Positions 44,432-52,654 of a stretch of DNA of 64,000 nucleotides are shown here, piece after piece. Numbering within the stretch: position 1 is the stretch's first letter; the number at the start of each line of letters is the position of its first letter. The stretch lies in the NCBI RefSeq assembly GCF_004298145.1, contig NZ_SCRH01000030.1, positions 132,526-196,525 on the forward strand, in the 5' to 3' direction. The DNA comes from Mycobacterium sp. GTDB taxonomy: Bacteria; Actinomycetota; Actinomycetes; Mycobacteriales; Mycobacteriaceae. A program made the position numbers and the translations under genes. Below the pieces are notes generated by a model. That model had not been told where the DNA came from and ran no database searches. It was given only the letters and a program-made list of their open reading frames with translations.

Positions 44432-45973
44432 ATGCAGATCCGCCCGTACACTTCCGGTCACGGAGGCGCCGACAAACCTGCTGTCATCCTGTACCCGTCC
44501 GGGACGGTCATCACCTTCGACGACCTCGAGGCCCGCGCCAATCGATTGGCGCACCGGTTCCGCCAGGCGGGTCTGCGCGAGGGTGACACGGTCGCCATCC
44601 TGATGGAGAACAACGAGCACATCCACGCGGTGATGTGGGCGGCTCGACGCAGCGGCTTGTACTACGTGCCCATCAACACCCACCTGACCGCGGCGGAGGC
44701 CGCCTACATCGTCGACAACAGCGCGGCCAAGGCGATCATCGGCTCGGCCGCGCTGCGCGAGACCTGCGCCGGCCTGGCCGAGCATCTGCCGCGCGGGCTA
44801 CCGGAGCTGTTGCTGATCGCCTCCGGGCAAGGGGACGCCGACCTGCCGGGCTGGGAGCGTTACCCGGAATGCGTTGCCGGCCAACCGGATACCCCGATAG
44901 ATGACGAGATCGAGGGTGACCTGCTGCAGTACTCGTCGGGAACCACCGGCCGGCCCAAGGGCATCAAACGCGAATTGCCGCACGTCCCCCCGGCCGAGGC
45001 GCCCGGCATGATGTCGGCGCTGGTCGGTTTCTGGATGACGCCCGATTCGGTCTATCTCAGCCCGGCCCCGCTGTACCACACGGCGCCGTCGGTGTGGTCG
45101 ATGAGCGCGCAGGCCGGCGGCATCACCACGGTGGTGATGGAGAAGTTCGACGCGGAAGGCTGCCTGGATGCCATCCAGCGCCACCGGGTCACCCACGGCC
45201 AGTTCGTGCCGGCGATGTTCACCCGCATGCTGAAACTGCCTGAGAAGGTTCGTCATTCATACGATCTGGGCAGCCTGCAGAGGGTGATGCACGCGGCGGC
45301 ACCGTGCCCGGTGGAGATCAAGAAGCAGATGATCGACTGGTGGGGGCCGATCATCGACGAGTACTACGCCTCCTCGGAAGCGATCGGCGCGACGTTGATC
45401 AGCGCCGAGGAGTGGCTGGCGCATCCGGGTTCGGTCGGCAAACCGATGGACTGCGAGACGCACATTCTCGACCAAGACGGCAACGAGCTGCCGCCCGGCC
45501 AGGCCGGCGAAATCTACTTCGAGGGCGGGCACTCGTTCGAATACCTCAATGACCCAACCAAAACCGCGTCATCGCGTTCCAAGCACGGCTGGGCCACCGT
45601 CGGCGACATCGGCTACCTCGACGACGAGGGCTACCTGTATCTGACCGACCGGCGCCACCACATGATCATCTCCGGCGGGGTGAACATCTACCCGCAAGAA
45701 GCCGAGAACCTTCTGGTCACCCACCCCGAGGTGATGGACGCGGCGGTGTTCGGTGTTCCCGACGACGAGATGGGCCAGCGCGTCGTGGCGGTCGTGCAGA
45801 CCGTCGATCCCGCGGACGCCACCGACGCGTTCGGCGAGGAGCTGCTGGGCTGGCTGCGGGATCGCTTGGCGCACTACAAATGCCCGCGATCGATCGCCTT
45901 CGAAGCGCAGCTGCCACGCACCGACACCGGCAAGCTCTACAAGAACGGGCTGATCGAGAAGTACTCGGTGTGA
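44432..45973 (+). CDS. fadD4: Acyl-CoA synthetase FadD4
   Basis: 513 aa, class I adenylate-forming enzyme. The P-loop-like A3 motif YSSGTTGRPKGIKRE is at about residues 169-183, the A5 region IIDEYYASSEAIGATLIS at about 306-323, the A7/A8 hinge DIGYLDDEGYLYLTDRRHH at about 391-409, and the C-terminal lysine in DTGKLYKNGL. It activates a fatty or related acid as acyl-CoA. In M. tuberculosis nadR and Rv0213c separate it from pckA; here they are missing. It is followed after 3 bp by a crotonase gene. Confidence 0.92.
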   Translation: MQIRPYTSGHGGADKPAVILYPSGTVITFDDLEARANRLAHRFRQAGLREGDTVAILMENNEHIHAVMWAARRSGLYYVPINTHLTAAEAAYIVDNSAAKAIIGSAALRETCAGLAEHLPRGLPELLLIASGQGDADLPGWERYPECVAGQPDTPIDDEIEGDLLQYSSGTTGRPKGIKRELPHVPPAEAPGMMSALVGFWMTPDSVYLSPAPLYHTAPSVWSMSAQAGGITTVVMEKFDAEGCLDAIQRHRVTHGQFVPAMFTRMLKLPEKVRHSYDLGSLQRVMHAAAPCPVEIKKQMIDWWGPIIDEYYASSEAIGATLISAEEWLAHPGSVGKPMDCETHILDQDGNELPPGQAGEIYFEGGHSFEYLNDPTKTASSRSKHGWATVGDIGYLDDEGYLYLTDRRHHMIISGGVNIYPQEAENLLVTHPEVMDAAVFGVPDDEMGQRVVAVVQTVDPADATDAFGEELLGWLRDRLAHYKCPRSIAFEAQLPRTDTGKLYKNGLIEKYSV

Positions 45974-45976
45974 CCG

Positions 45977-46918
45977 ATGCTGCGGGTGGTCGACCTGTCG
46001 AGCGCGCCGGCGGACGGCCCGGCGTCACCGCCCGGCGTGATCGTCGCCGTCGGCTCGGCCGCCGACATCGCTCTCGCCGGATTCTGGCTTGACGCAGCGA
46101 CTTTCACCCTGACCGAGGACGCCTGCGCCGACCGCCGGGTCGTCACCGTCGATTCCGTGTCCGATGCGCTGGGCGAGCTGACCGAACGCTGCCGACGCTG
46201 GCCGCACGCCAGCGGGATCTGTGACGACGTGTTGCGCGCGGTGGACCCGCGGGGGCCGACGCTGTCGGCGGTCGTGACCGAATCGTTGGGGTATTCGACG
46301 CTGCAGGCCGGCCCGGAGTTCGCACGGTGGCTCCACGAACGTGGCCCGGTCCGCATGCCCGACATCACCGACCCGGTGCGCGCGCGCCGCGACGGCGACA
46401 TCGTGCGCATCGCCTTCAACCGGCCGCAGCGCCACAATGCGTTCTCCACCGATGCGCGCGCCGCGCTGTTGGAGGCGCTGGCCGTCGCGCAGCTGGACCC
46501 CTCGGTGGCCGGTATCGTGTTGAGCGGCAACGGTCCGTCGTTCTGCAGCGGCGGGGACCTCGCCGAATTCGGCACCTTCGCCGACCCGGCCAGTGCCCAT
46601 CTGGCCCGCACCCGCTACAGCCCCGCGCTGGCACTCGATGCGCTGACCACCCGGCTCGGCCGGGCGTGCCGCGCCGAGGTGCACGGCCGGGTGATGGGCA
46701 GCGGCTTGGAGATGGCGGCCTTTTGCGGGTGGGTCACCGCTCGCGGCGACACGGTGTTCGGCCTACCCGAATTGTCGCTGGGGCTGATCCCCGGCGCCGG
46801 TGGCACCGTCAGCGTCACACGCCGGATAGGACGTTGGCGCACAGCGTATCTCGTGCTCTCCGGCCACACCGTCGACGCCGAAACCGCGCTGGCCTGGGGG
46901 CTGGTGGACGAGGCCTAG
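45977..46918 (+). CDS. Enoyl-CoA hydratase/isomerase-family protein with N-terminal extension
   Basis: 313 aa. A crotonase domain starts only at about residue 135 (GDIVRIAFNRPQRHNAFS). It has the oxyanion motif NGPSFCSGGDL and both glutamate positions (GRVMGSGLEMAA and GLPELSLGLIPGAGGT), so catalysis is possible. The usual C-terminal helical domain is largely missing: the chain ends at GLVDEA, where ordinary crotonases continue for about 60 residues. The N-terminal 130 residues contain no motif I recognise. It follows fadD4 by 3 bp and is surely in its operon, suggesting beta-oxidation of a particular acid. Confidence 0.78.
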   Translation: MLRVVDLSSAPADGPASPPGVIVAVGSAADIALAGFWLDAATFTLTEDACADRRVVTVDSVSDALGELTERCRRWPHASGICDDVLRAVDPRGPTLSAVVTESLGYSTLQAGPEFARWLHERGPVRMPDITDPVRARRDGDIVRIAFNRPQRHNAFSTDARAALLEALAVAQLDPSVAGIVLSGNGPSFCSGGDLAEFGTFADPASAHLARTRYSPALALDALTTRLGRACRAEVHGRVMGSGLEMAAFCGWVTARGDTVFGLPELSLGLIPGAGGTVSVTRRIGRWRTAYLVLSGHTVDAETALAWGLVDEA

Positions 46919-46933
46919 CGAGCAAGGTCCGCT

Positions 46934-47060
46934 CGTCCCGCATCCCACGTCCCGCATCCCACGTCCCGCATCCCACGTCCCGCCTCCCACGTCCCGCCTC
47001 GCCTCCCGTGTCCCGCCTTCCGCGTCGCGCCTCGCGCCTCGCGCCTCCCGCGTCCCGTGG
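46934..47060. repeat. Degenerate 14-bp tandem repeat
   Basis: CGTCCCGCATCCCA occurs three times exactly (46934-46947, 46948-46961, 46962-46975), then CGTCCCGCCTCCCA (46976-46989) and progressively diverged copies to about 47060. One strand is almost all pyrimidines and G-poor. The rest of the 249-bp gap shows no gene; the last 100 bp before 47168 are AT-richer (ACATATATCGAAATCC) and probably promoter. Confidence 0.75.
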
Positions 47061-47167
47061 ACAAGATTACGGATATCGAAAACATATATCGAAATCCCTT
47101 GTGTCACTGTCGTTTGAGGGGTAACAATGCGCCGGTTCTTGTCGGTGGGCCCCGATAGTTTCGCTGT

Positions 47168-48541
47168 ATGAGTTCGGGCGCCATCATCGATCGGGACGCG
47201 ATCACCGCGGTCTTCGATGCCCTCGATGACGCGATCGAGGGCGTGGGGGCACTGTGTTTCGACGCGTTGACCCCCCGAGAGTGCCTGGCGCTCTTGGAGC
47301 GCTGCGAAAGCGTACGTCGGCGGCTGCCGGTCCCAGAGCATCAGTTGATCAATCACCTTGCCCGCCAAGCCAGCACTCAAGAACTGGGCGGCAAGCTCGA
47401 TCACGCGCTAGCCGATCGGCTCAGGATCAGCCGCGCCGAGGCCGCCCGACGCGTCAAAGAGGCCGCCGATTTGGGTCCACGCCATGGCCTTACCGGTGAA
47501 CCGTTGCCGCCGTTGCTGGCCGCCACCGCCGCCGCCCAACGCCGCGGCGAACTCGGCGCCGGTCACGTCGTGGTGATCCGCCGCTTCTACCGCCGCCTGC
47601 CCGGCTGGATCGACCAGGGCACCCGCGAGCGCGTCGAAGCCGACCTGGCCGGCCACGCCGCCCACCACCGGCCCGAGGAACTCGACGGCTTGGCCTACAC
47701 CCTGGCCGATTGCCTCAACCCCGACGGCCTCTACCGCGACGAGGACCGGGCCCGCCACCGCGCCCTGACCCTGGGTCGCCAGCAACCCGACGGCATGTCG
47801 GAACTGCGCGGCCTGATCACCCCCGAACTACGCGCCACCATGGAAGCCGTCGTCGCCAAACTCGGCGCCCCGGGCATGTGCAACCCCCTCGATGACACCC
47901 CGTGTGTCGATGGCGCACCCAGCCAAGACGCCATCGACCGCGACCCGCGCTCAGCGAGCCAACGCAACCACGACGCGGTCAATGCGGCACTGCGCGCACT
48001 GTTGGCCTCGGGCGAGCTCGGCCAGCACAATGGGTTACCGGCCTCCATCATCGTCACCACCACCCTGGCCGAACTGGAGGCCGCCGCCGGGTGGGGTCTG
48101 ACCGGTGGGGGCACCATCGTGCCGATGAGCGATGTGATCCGCCTGGGCCGCCACGCGCATCATTACCTGGCGATCTTCGACAAGGGCAAAGCCCTGGCGC
48201 TCTACCACACCAAACGCCTCGCCTCCCCCGGGCAGCGAATCGTGTTGTACGGCATGGCCCGCGGCTGCACCGCACCGGGCTGCGACGTCAAGGGCTACTA
48301 CTGCGAGGTCCACCATGTCACCGACTACGCCACCTGCGGAACCACCGACATCAACAACCTCACCTTCGCCTGCGGCCCGCATCACCGCATACTCGTGCCC
48401 GGCGGCTGGAGCACCCGCAAAAACTCCCGCGGCGACACCGAATGGATCCCACCCCCACACCTCGACCGGGGACAACCCCGCACCAACACCTTCCACCATC
48501 CCGAAAAACTGCTACACGACGGAGACGACGACCCCGGTTGA
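47168..48541 (+). CDS. DUF222/HNH endonuclease-domain protein (13E12 family)
   Basis: 457 aa, the type repeated across mycobacterial genomes in the REP13E12 family. DUF222 occupies about residues 25-340, and an HNH domain at about 362-415 shows [22 protein letters not shown], ending [14 protein letters not shown], with Cys pairs and the His-His core for metal binding. The tail is polar and Pro-rich. In M. tuberculosis REP13E12 elements hold the attachment site of the phiRv1 prophage; no integrase or prophage is next to this copy. It is not part of the M. tuberculosis order between fadD4 and fadE3. Confidence 0.85.
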   Translation: MSSGAIIDRDAITAVFDALDDAIEGVGALCFDALTPRECLALLERCESVRRRLPVPEHQLINHLARQASTQELGGKLDHALADRLRISRAEAARRVKEAADLGPRHGLTGEPLPPLLAATAAAQRRGELGAGHVVVIRRFYRRLPGWIDQGTRERVEADLAGHAAHHRPEELDGLAYTLADCLNPDGLYRDEDRARHRALTLGRQQPDGMSELRGLITPELRATMEAVVAKLGAPGMCNPLDDTPCVDGAPSQDAIDRDPRSASQRNHDAVNAALRALLASGELGQHNGLPASIIVTTTLAELEAAAGWGLTGGGTIVPMSDVIRLGRHAHHYLAIFDKGKALALYHTKRLASPGQRIVLYGMARGCTAPGCDVKGYYCEVHHVTDYATCGTTDINNLTFACGPHHRILVPGGWSTRKNSRGDTEWIPPPHLDRGQPRTNTFHHPEKLLHDGDDDPG

Positions 48542-48587
48542 CGTTGGGACAGAGCGCCTTCGGCGTCGCAGGCTATTGACGCTCGGC

Positions 48588-49058
48588 TCAGAAGCCCGAA
48601 TAGGTGGTGGTGGTCGTCGACGGGATGGACGAAACGATCGCTGCGAACATGGCGAACCACAGCACGACGCCGATCACCACGGCGACCGCGCCCACGATCG
48701 CGCCGATGATCGCCCACCTCTTGGCGTTGTTGGCCGCCTCGTGCGCCTCGGCGTAGCGGCCCTGCGCCCATAGCCCGGAGACCTTGGTGGAGTAGACGAT
48801 CGAGACGATCCCCAACGGCAGGCAGCACAGCACCGTGCACAGGATCGCCCAGACCAGATAGTTCTCGGGCTCCTGCTGGCCCTGCCAGCCCGGCTGGGGC
48901 GGTGGCCATCCCGGTGGCTGGCCCGGCCACCCCGGTGGCTGCTGCGCCTGATACCCCGGCGGCGGCTGGCCTCGCCAGTCCGGTTGCTGGCCTTGCCATT
49001 CCGGTTGCTGACCCGGCCATTCTGGCGAACCTCCGGGCGGCGCGGGAGGATAACTCAT
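48588..49058 (-). CDS. CD225/dispanin-family membrane protein with Gln/Pro/Trp-rich N-terminus
   Basis: 156 aa from the ATG at 49058 (MSYPPAPPGGSPEWPG). Residues 1-65 are low complexity, with repeated PGQQPEWQGQQPDW-like units. The second half is a clear CD225 pattern: membrane helix NYLVWAILCTVLCCLPLGIV, then the intracellular loop VYSTKVSGLWAQGRYAEAHE, and a second helix (about 120-148). The family includes IFITM proteins of vertebrates and small bacterial proteins of unknown role. The open frame upstream of the ATG overlaps the fadE3 end and is not used. A single-gene unit. Confidence 0.83.
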   Translation of the reverse strand: MSYPPAPPGGSPEWPGQQPEWQGQQPDWRGQPPPGYQAQQPPGWPGQPPGWPPPQPGWQGQQEPENYLVWAILCTVLCCLPLGIVSIVYSTKVSGLWAQGRYAEAHEAANNAKRWAIIGAIVGAVAVVIGVVLWFAMFAAIVSSIPSTTTTTYSGF

Positions 49059-49143
49059 GGCGGCTGCCTTTCCCTTGGGTTCAGAAGTCAGGTAAATATA
49101 CTCCCAAACCTCTTTCTCGGGCCGCGAGATTGGCGACGCCGGG

Positions 49144-50289
49144 TCAGATCCCACCCCGCGTCACCAGTTGCCGGGCAATCACATTGCGCTGGATCTCATT
49201 GGTGCCCTCGCCGACGATCATCAGGGGCGCGTCACGGAAGTAGCGTTCGACGTCGTATTCGGTGGAATAGCCGTAGCCGCCGTGGATTCGCACCGCGTTC
49301 AGCGCGATTTCCATCGCCACCTCCGAGGTGAACAGTTTGGCCATCCCGGCTTCCATGTCGCAGCGTTCGCCGCTGTCGTAGCGCTCGGCGGCATAGCGGG
49401 TGAGCTGACGCGCCGCGGTGAGTTTGGTCGCCATGTCGGCCAGGTAGTTGCCCACCGACTGGTGCTGCCAGATCGGCTGCCCGAAGCTCTCCCGCTGCTG
49501 GGCGTAGGCCAGCGCGTCCTCGAGCGCGGCGGTGGCCACGCCGAGGGCGCGGGCGGCCACCTGGATGCGCCCCGTCTCGAGACCCTTCATCATCTGTGAA
49601 AAGCCTTCGCCCGCAACGCCACCCAGTATCGCGGTTTCCGGTACCCGGAAACCGTCGAACGACAGCTCGCAGGACTCCACGCCTTTGTAACCCAACTTGG
49701 GCAGATCCCGGGAAACCGTCAGGCCCGGCCCGTGCTCGACGAGCACGATCGAGATGCCCGTGTGGCGCGGCTTGGCGTTCGGGTCGGTCTTGCACAACAG
49801 GGCGATCAGCCCGGAGCGGCGGGCGTTGCTGATCCAGGTCTTGGAACCGTTGATCACCAGTCCACCCGTGTCGTCGCTGAGCGCGGTGGTCGCCATGTTC
49901 TGCAGATCCGATCCGCCACCGGGCTCGGTCAACGCCATGGTGGCGCGCACCTCGCCGCTGGCCATCCGCGGCAGGTAGGCCCGCTTCTGGTCCTCGGTGC
50001 CGAACAGCGTCAGCAGCTTGGCGACCACGGTGTGCCCGCCCATCGCACCGGCCAGGCTCATCCAGCCGCGCGCCAGTTCCTCGGTGACCCGCACGTAGCA
50101 CGGCATGGACACCGGCGAGCCGCCGTATTCGTCGGGCACGGCCAGCCCGTAGATGCCTATTCGTTTCATCTGCTCGATCCACGCCTCGGGATAGGTATTG
50201 GCGTGTTCGACCTCGCGAACGCTCGGTTTGACCTCACGGTCGACGAACGCCCGCACCGTGGCGACCAGCATGTCCTCTTCGTCATTCAC
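49144..50289 (-). CDS. fadE3: Acyl-CoA dehydrogenase FadE3
   Basis: 381 aa from the GTG at 50289 (VNDEEDMLVATVRAFV). Standard acyl-CoA dehydrogenase architecture: N-terminal helical domain (to about 115), beta domain with the FAD-contacting MALTEPGGGSDL and KTWISNA, and C-terminal helices with QRESFGQPIWQHQSV and the catalytic-site segment APLMIVGEGTNEIQRNVIARQL. It introduces the 2,3 double bond in acyl-CoAs. It is divergent from the Rv0216-type hydratase gene across 134 bp. The open frame upstream of the GTG is not supported. Confidence 0.92.
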   Translation of the reverse strand: MNDEEDMLVATVRAFVDREVKPSVREVEHANTYPEAWIEQMKRIGIYGLAVPDEYGGSPVSMPCYVRVTEELARGWMSLAGAMGGHTVVAKLLTLFGTEDQKRAYLPRMASGEVRATMALTEPGGGSDLQNMATTALSDDTGGLVINGSKTWISNARRSGLIALLCKTDPNAKPRHTGISIVLVEHGPGLTVSRDLPKLGYKGVESCELSFDGFRVPETAILGGVAGEGFSQMMKGLETGRIQVAARALGVATAALEDALAYAQQRESFGQPIWQHQSVGNYLADMATKLTAARQLTRYAAERYDSGERCDMEAGMAKLFTSEVAMEIALNAVRIHGGYGYSTEYDVERYFRDAPLMIVGEGTNEIQRNVIARQLVTRGGI

Positions 50290-50423
50290 CTGTGAGCACC
50301 TCACCGATTTGCGCCGAACGTCGACTTGATGAGCAAAAACCAGCGAATTGACACCAACAAGCCGACGTTGGGGGCTTGATCCGGATTGACCCCCGATTCC
50401 ACAGCCTGCCAGCATGTGGCGTT

Positions 50424-51440
50424 GTGACTAGTGATGGGTATGCGCGGATTCGCGAGGGTGGACCGTACTTCGACGACCTCTCGGTGGGGCAGGTGTTCGA
50501 CTGGGCGCCATCGACGACGCTGTCGTCCGGCTTGGCGGGCGCGCACCAGGCGATCGTGGGAGACCGGCTGCGCCTGGCGCTGGACGCCGACCTGTGCACG
50601 GCCGTGACCGGCCTGCCCGCGCCGCTGGCGCACCCGGCGCTGGTGTGCGACGTGGCGATCGGGCAGTCGACGCTGGTGACGCAGCGGGTCAAGGCCAACC
50701 TGTTTTACCGCGGCCTGGTGTTTCACCGGTTCCCGATCATCGGTGATTCCCTCTATACCCGCACCGAAGTGGTTGGGCTGCGGGCCAATTCGCCCAAGCC
50801 GGGCCGGGCCCCGACGGGTCTGGCGGCGCTTCGGATGATCACGATCGACCAGGCCGATCAGTTGGTGCTCGACTTCTACCGCTGCGGCATGCTGCCTGCC
50901 GGCCCGGATTTCCATCCAGACAACGCGCCGCACGACGATCTGTCCACGATCGGCGCCGACGTGCCCGGCCCGGCCCACGATCCGGCCGCGCAATGGGACG
51001 GCGAGGTTTTCCGCACCAAGGTGCCCGGGCCGCACTTCGATCCCGGCCTGGCGGGCTCGGTGCTGCACAGCACCGCAGACGTCGTCAGCAGCGCCCCCGA
51101 ACTCGCCCGGCTCACCCTGAATATCGCTGCGACCCATCATGATTCGCGGGTCGGCGGGCGCCGGCTGGTGTACGGCGGGCATACCATCGGCCTGGCGCTC
51201 GCGCAGGCGAGCAGACTGCTGCCCAACCTGGTGACCGTCCTGGGTTGGGAGTCGTGCGATCACACCGGTCCGGTGCACGAGGGTGACACCCTCTACAGCG
51301 AGCTGCACGTCGAATCCGCCGAGCCGACCGATCACGGCGGCGTGCTGGGGCTGCGGTCGCTGGTGTATGCGGCCGGCGACGCGGCGGGTGAGCCGGGCCG
51401 GCCGGTGCTGGACTGGCGGTTTCGCGCGCTGCAGTTCTGA
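50424..51440 (+). CDS. Double hot-dog (R)-hydratase-like protein (Rv0216-type)
   Basis: 338 aa from the GTG at 50424, matching the 337-aa Rv0216. Two MaoC-like hot-dog halves are apparent, the second with LVYGGHTIGLALAQASRLLPN (about 250-270), a hydratase-2-like signature, and CDHTGPVHEGDTLYSE. In M. tuberculosis the protein adopts a double hot-dog fold like (R)-specific enoyl-CoA hydratases but lacks demonstrated activity. The alternative in-frame ATG at 50376 would overlap the promoter region. It is 5 bp from the next gene, so probably cotranscribed with it. Confidence 0.9.
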   Translation: MTSDGYARIREGGPYFDDLSVGQVFDWAPSTTLSSGLAGAHQAIVGDRLRLALDADLCTAVTGLPAPLAHPALVCDVAIGQSTLVTQRVKANLFYRGLVFHRFPIIGDSLYTRTEVVGLRANSPKPGRAPTGLAALRMITIDQADQLVLDFYRCGMLPAGPDFHPDNAPHDDLSTIGADVPGPAHDPAAQWDGEVFRTKVPGPHFDPGLAGSVLHSTADVVSSAPELARLTLNIAATHHDSRVGGRRLVYGGHTIGLALAQASRLLPNLVTVLGWESCDHTGPVHEGDTLYSELHVESAEPTDHGGVLGLRSLVYAAGDAAGEPGRPVLDWRFRALQF

Positions 51441-51445
51441 CGCCG

Positions 51446-52654
51446 ATGTGCGCCACGAGCACAATGGGGGGCGTGAGCTCGGCCGCAACCGACTGGGGAA
51501 GTAGCGGGCTGGCATACCTGACCGGCCTGCCCGGCGGGCCCGCCGACTTCTCCCGCGCCCGCGTGCTGTCCCGTGCGCACGAGGTGGCCGGGGCCGTCGC
51601 CGACCGGTGGGACATCGGCGTCGACGCGGCCGGGCTGCTGACCGGACGTGCCGCCCTGCTGGGGTTGACCCGCGCCGGCCGGGTGTCACCGGGCGGGGCC
51701 ACCCGCTTGCTGGCGGCGTGCGACGGCTGGTGCGCGCTCACCCTCTCCCGCGCCGACGACCTCGCTGCCGTCCCCGCGCTGCTGCAGGTCGACGAGGTAC
51801 CCGTCGACCCGTGGCCGGTGCTGCAACGGTGGGCGGCCGCCCGTGCGGTGTCCGGGATCGTCGAGCGGGCGGCGCTGCTCGACATCCCGGCGGGTGGCCT
51901 GGGCGAGGTGACGGCCGCGCCGCCGCGCATACGGCGAACCGGACCGCCGGCGGGGCCGCGTGCGCCGCGGGGTCTGCTGGTGGCCGATCTGTCCTCGATG
52001 TGGGCGGGCCCGCTGTGCGGGCAGCTGCTGGCCCGCGCCGGGGCGACCGTCGTCAAGGTGGAAAGCCCGCGGCGCCCGGATGGCACCCGGGCCGGCGACC
52101 GCTCCTTTTTCGACTGGATGAACAGTGAAAAACTTTGCTATGGAATCGATTTCGATAACCAAACCGACGAACTGCGCGAGCTGCTCGCCGTCAGCGACAT
52201 CGTCATCGAAGGCTCCCGCCCGGCGGCGCTGGCGCGCCGGGGCCTCGGGCCGGACGACGTCGCACCGCGGCCTGGCCGAATCTGGTTGCAAGTCACCGGT
52301 TATGACGGACGCAGGCCGGGATTCGGGGACGACGCCGCGGTGGGCGGCGGCCTGGTGGGGACCAGCGCCGAGGGGCCGGTGTTCTGCGGCGACGCCATCG
52401 CCGACCCGCTGACCGGGCTGCAGGCGGCGTGGGCGGTGGCGGAATCCCTGGCCCGGGGCGGCGGTGAGCTGATCGCCCTGTCCATGGCGGCCGTCGCCGC
52501 GACCTACGCGGCGTTGCCGATCGAGCCGTCGGTCTCGCCGGCTCCCGTGTCGGCCCCGCCGGCGCCGCCGGCATCGCGGCCGGCGTCCGGGCCCGGCGCC
52601 GACAACGGGGCCGTGCGCCAGCTGGTCGGCCAAAGGCGTTGCCTGCCATGCTGA
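51446..52654 (+). CDS. Family III CoA-transferase-like protein with rearranged domain order
   Basis: 402 aa. The CaiB/BaiF N-terminal signature LVADLSSMWAGPLCGQLLARAG with VVKVESPRRPDGTR appears only at about residue 180. DIVIEGSRPAAL and WLQVTGYDG follow as expected. The first 170 residues (GGATRLLAACDGWCALTL, PWPVLQRWAAARA) look like the family's normal C-terminal part, which is otherwise missing, so the chain seems circularly permuted. The last 50 residues are Pro/Ala-rich. The start is uncertain: ATG 51446, or GTG 51473 with a G-rich site. It overlaps the amidohydrolase gene by 7 nt. Confidence 0.75.
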   Translation: MCATSTMGGVSSAATDWGSSGLAYLTGLPGGPADFSRARVLSRAHEVAGAVADRWDIGVDAAGLLTGRAALLGLTRAGRVSPGGATRLLAACDGWCALTLSRADDLAAVPALLQVDEVPVDPWPVLQRWAAARAVSGIVERAALLDIPAGGLGEVTAAPPRIRRTGPPAGPRAPRGLLVADLSSMWAGPLCGQLLARAGATVVKVESPRRPDGTRAGDRSFFDWMNSEKLCYGIDFDNQTDELRELLAVSDIVIEGSRPAALARRGLGPDDVAPRPGRIWLQVTGYDGRRPGFGDDAAVGGGLVGTSAEGPVFCGDAIADPLTGLQAAWAVAESLARGGGELIALSMAAVAATYAALPIEPSVSPAPVSAPPAPPASRPASGPGADNGAVRQLVGQRRCLPC

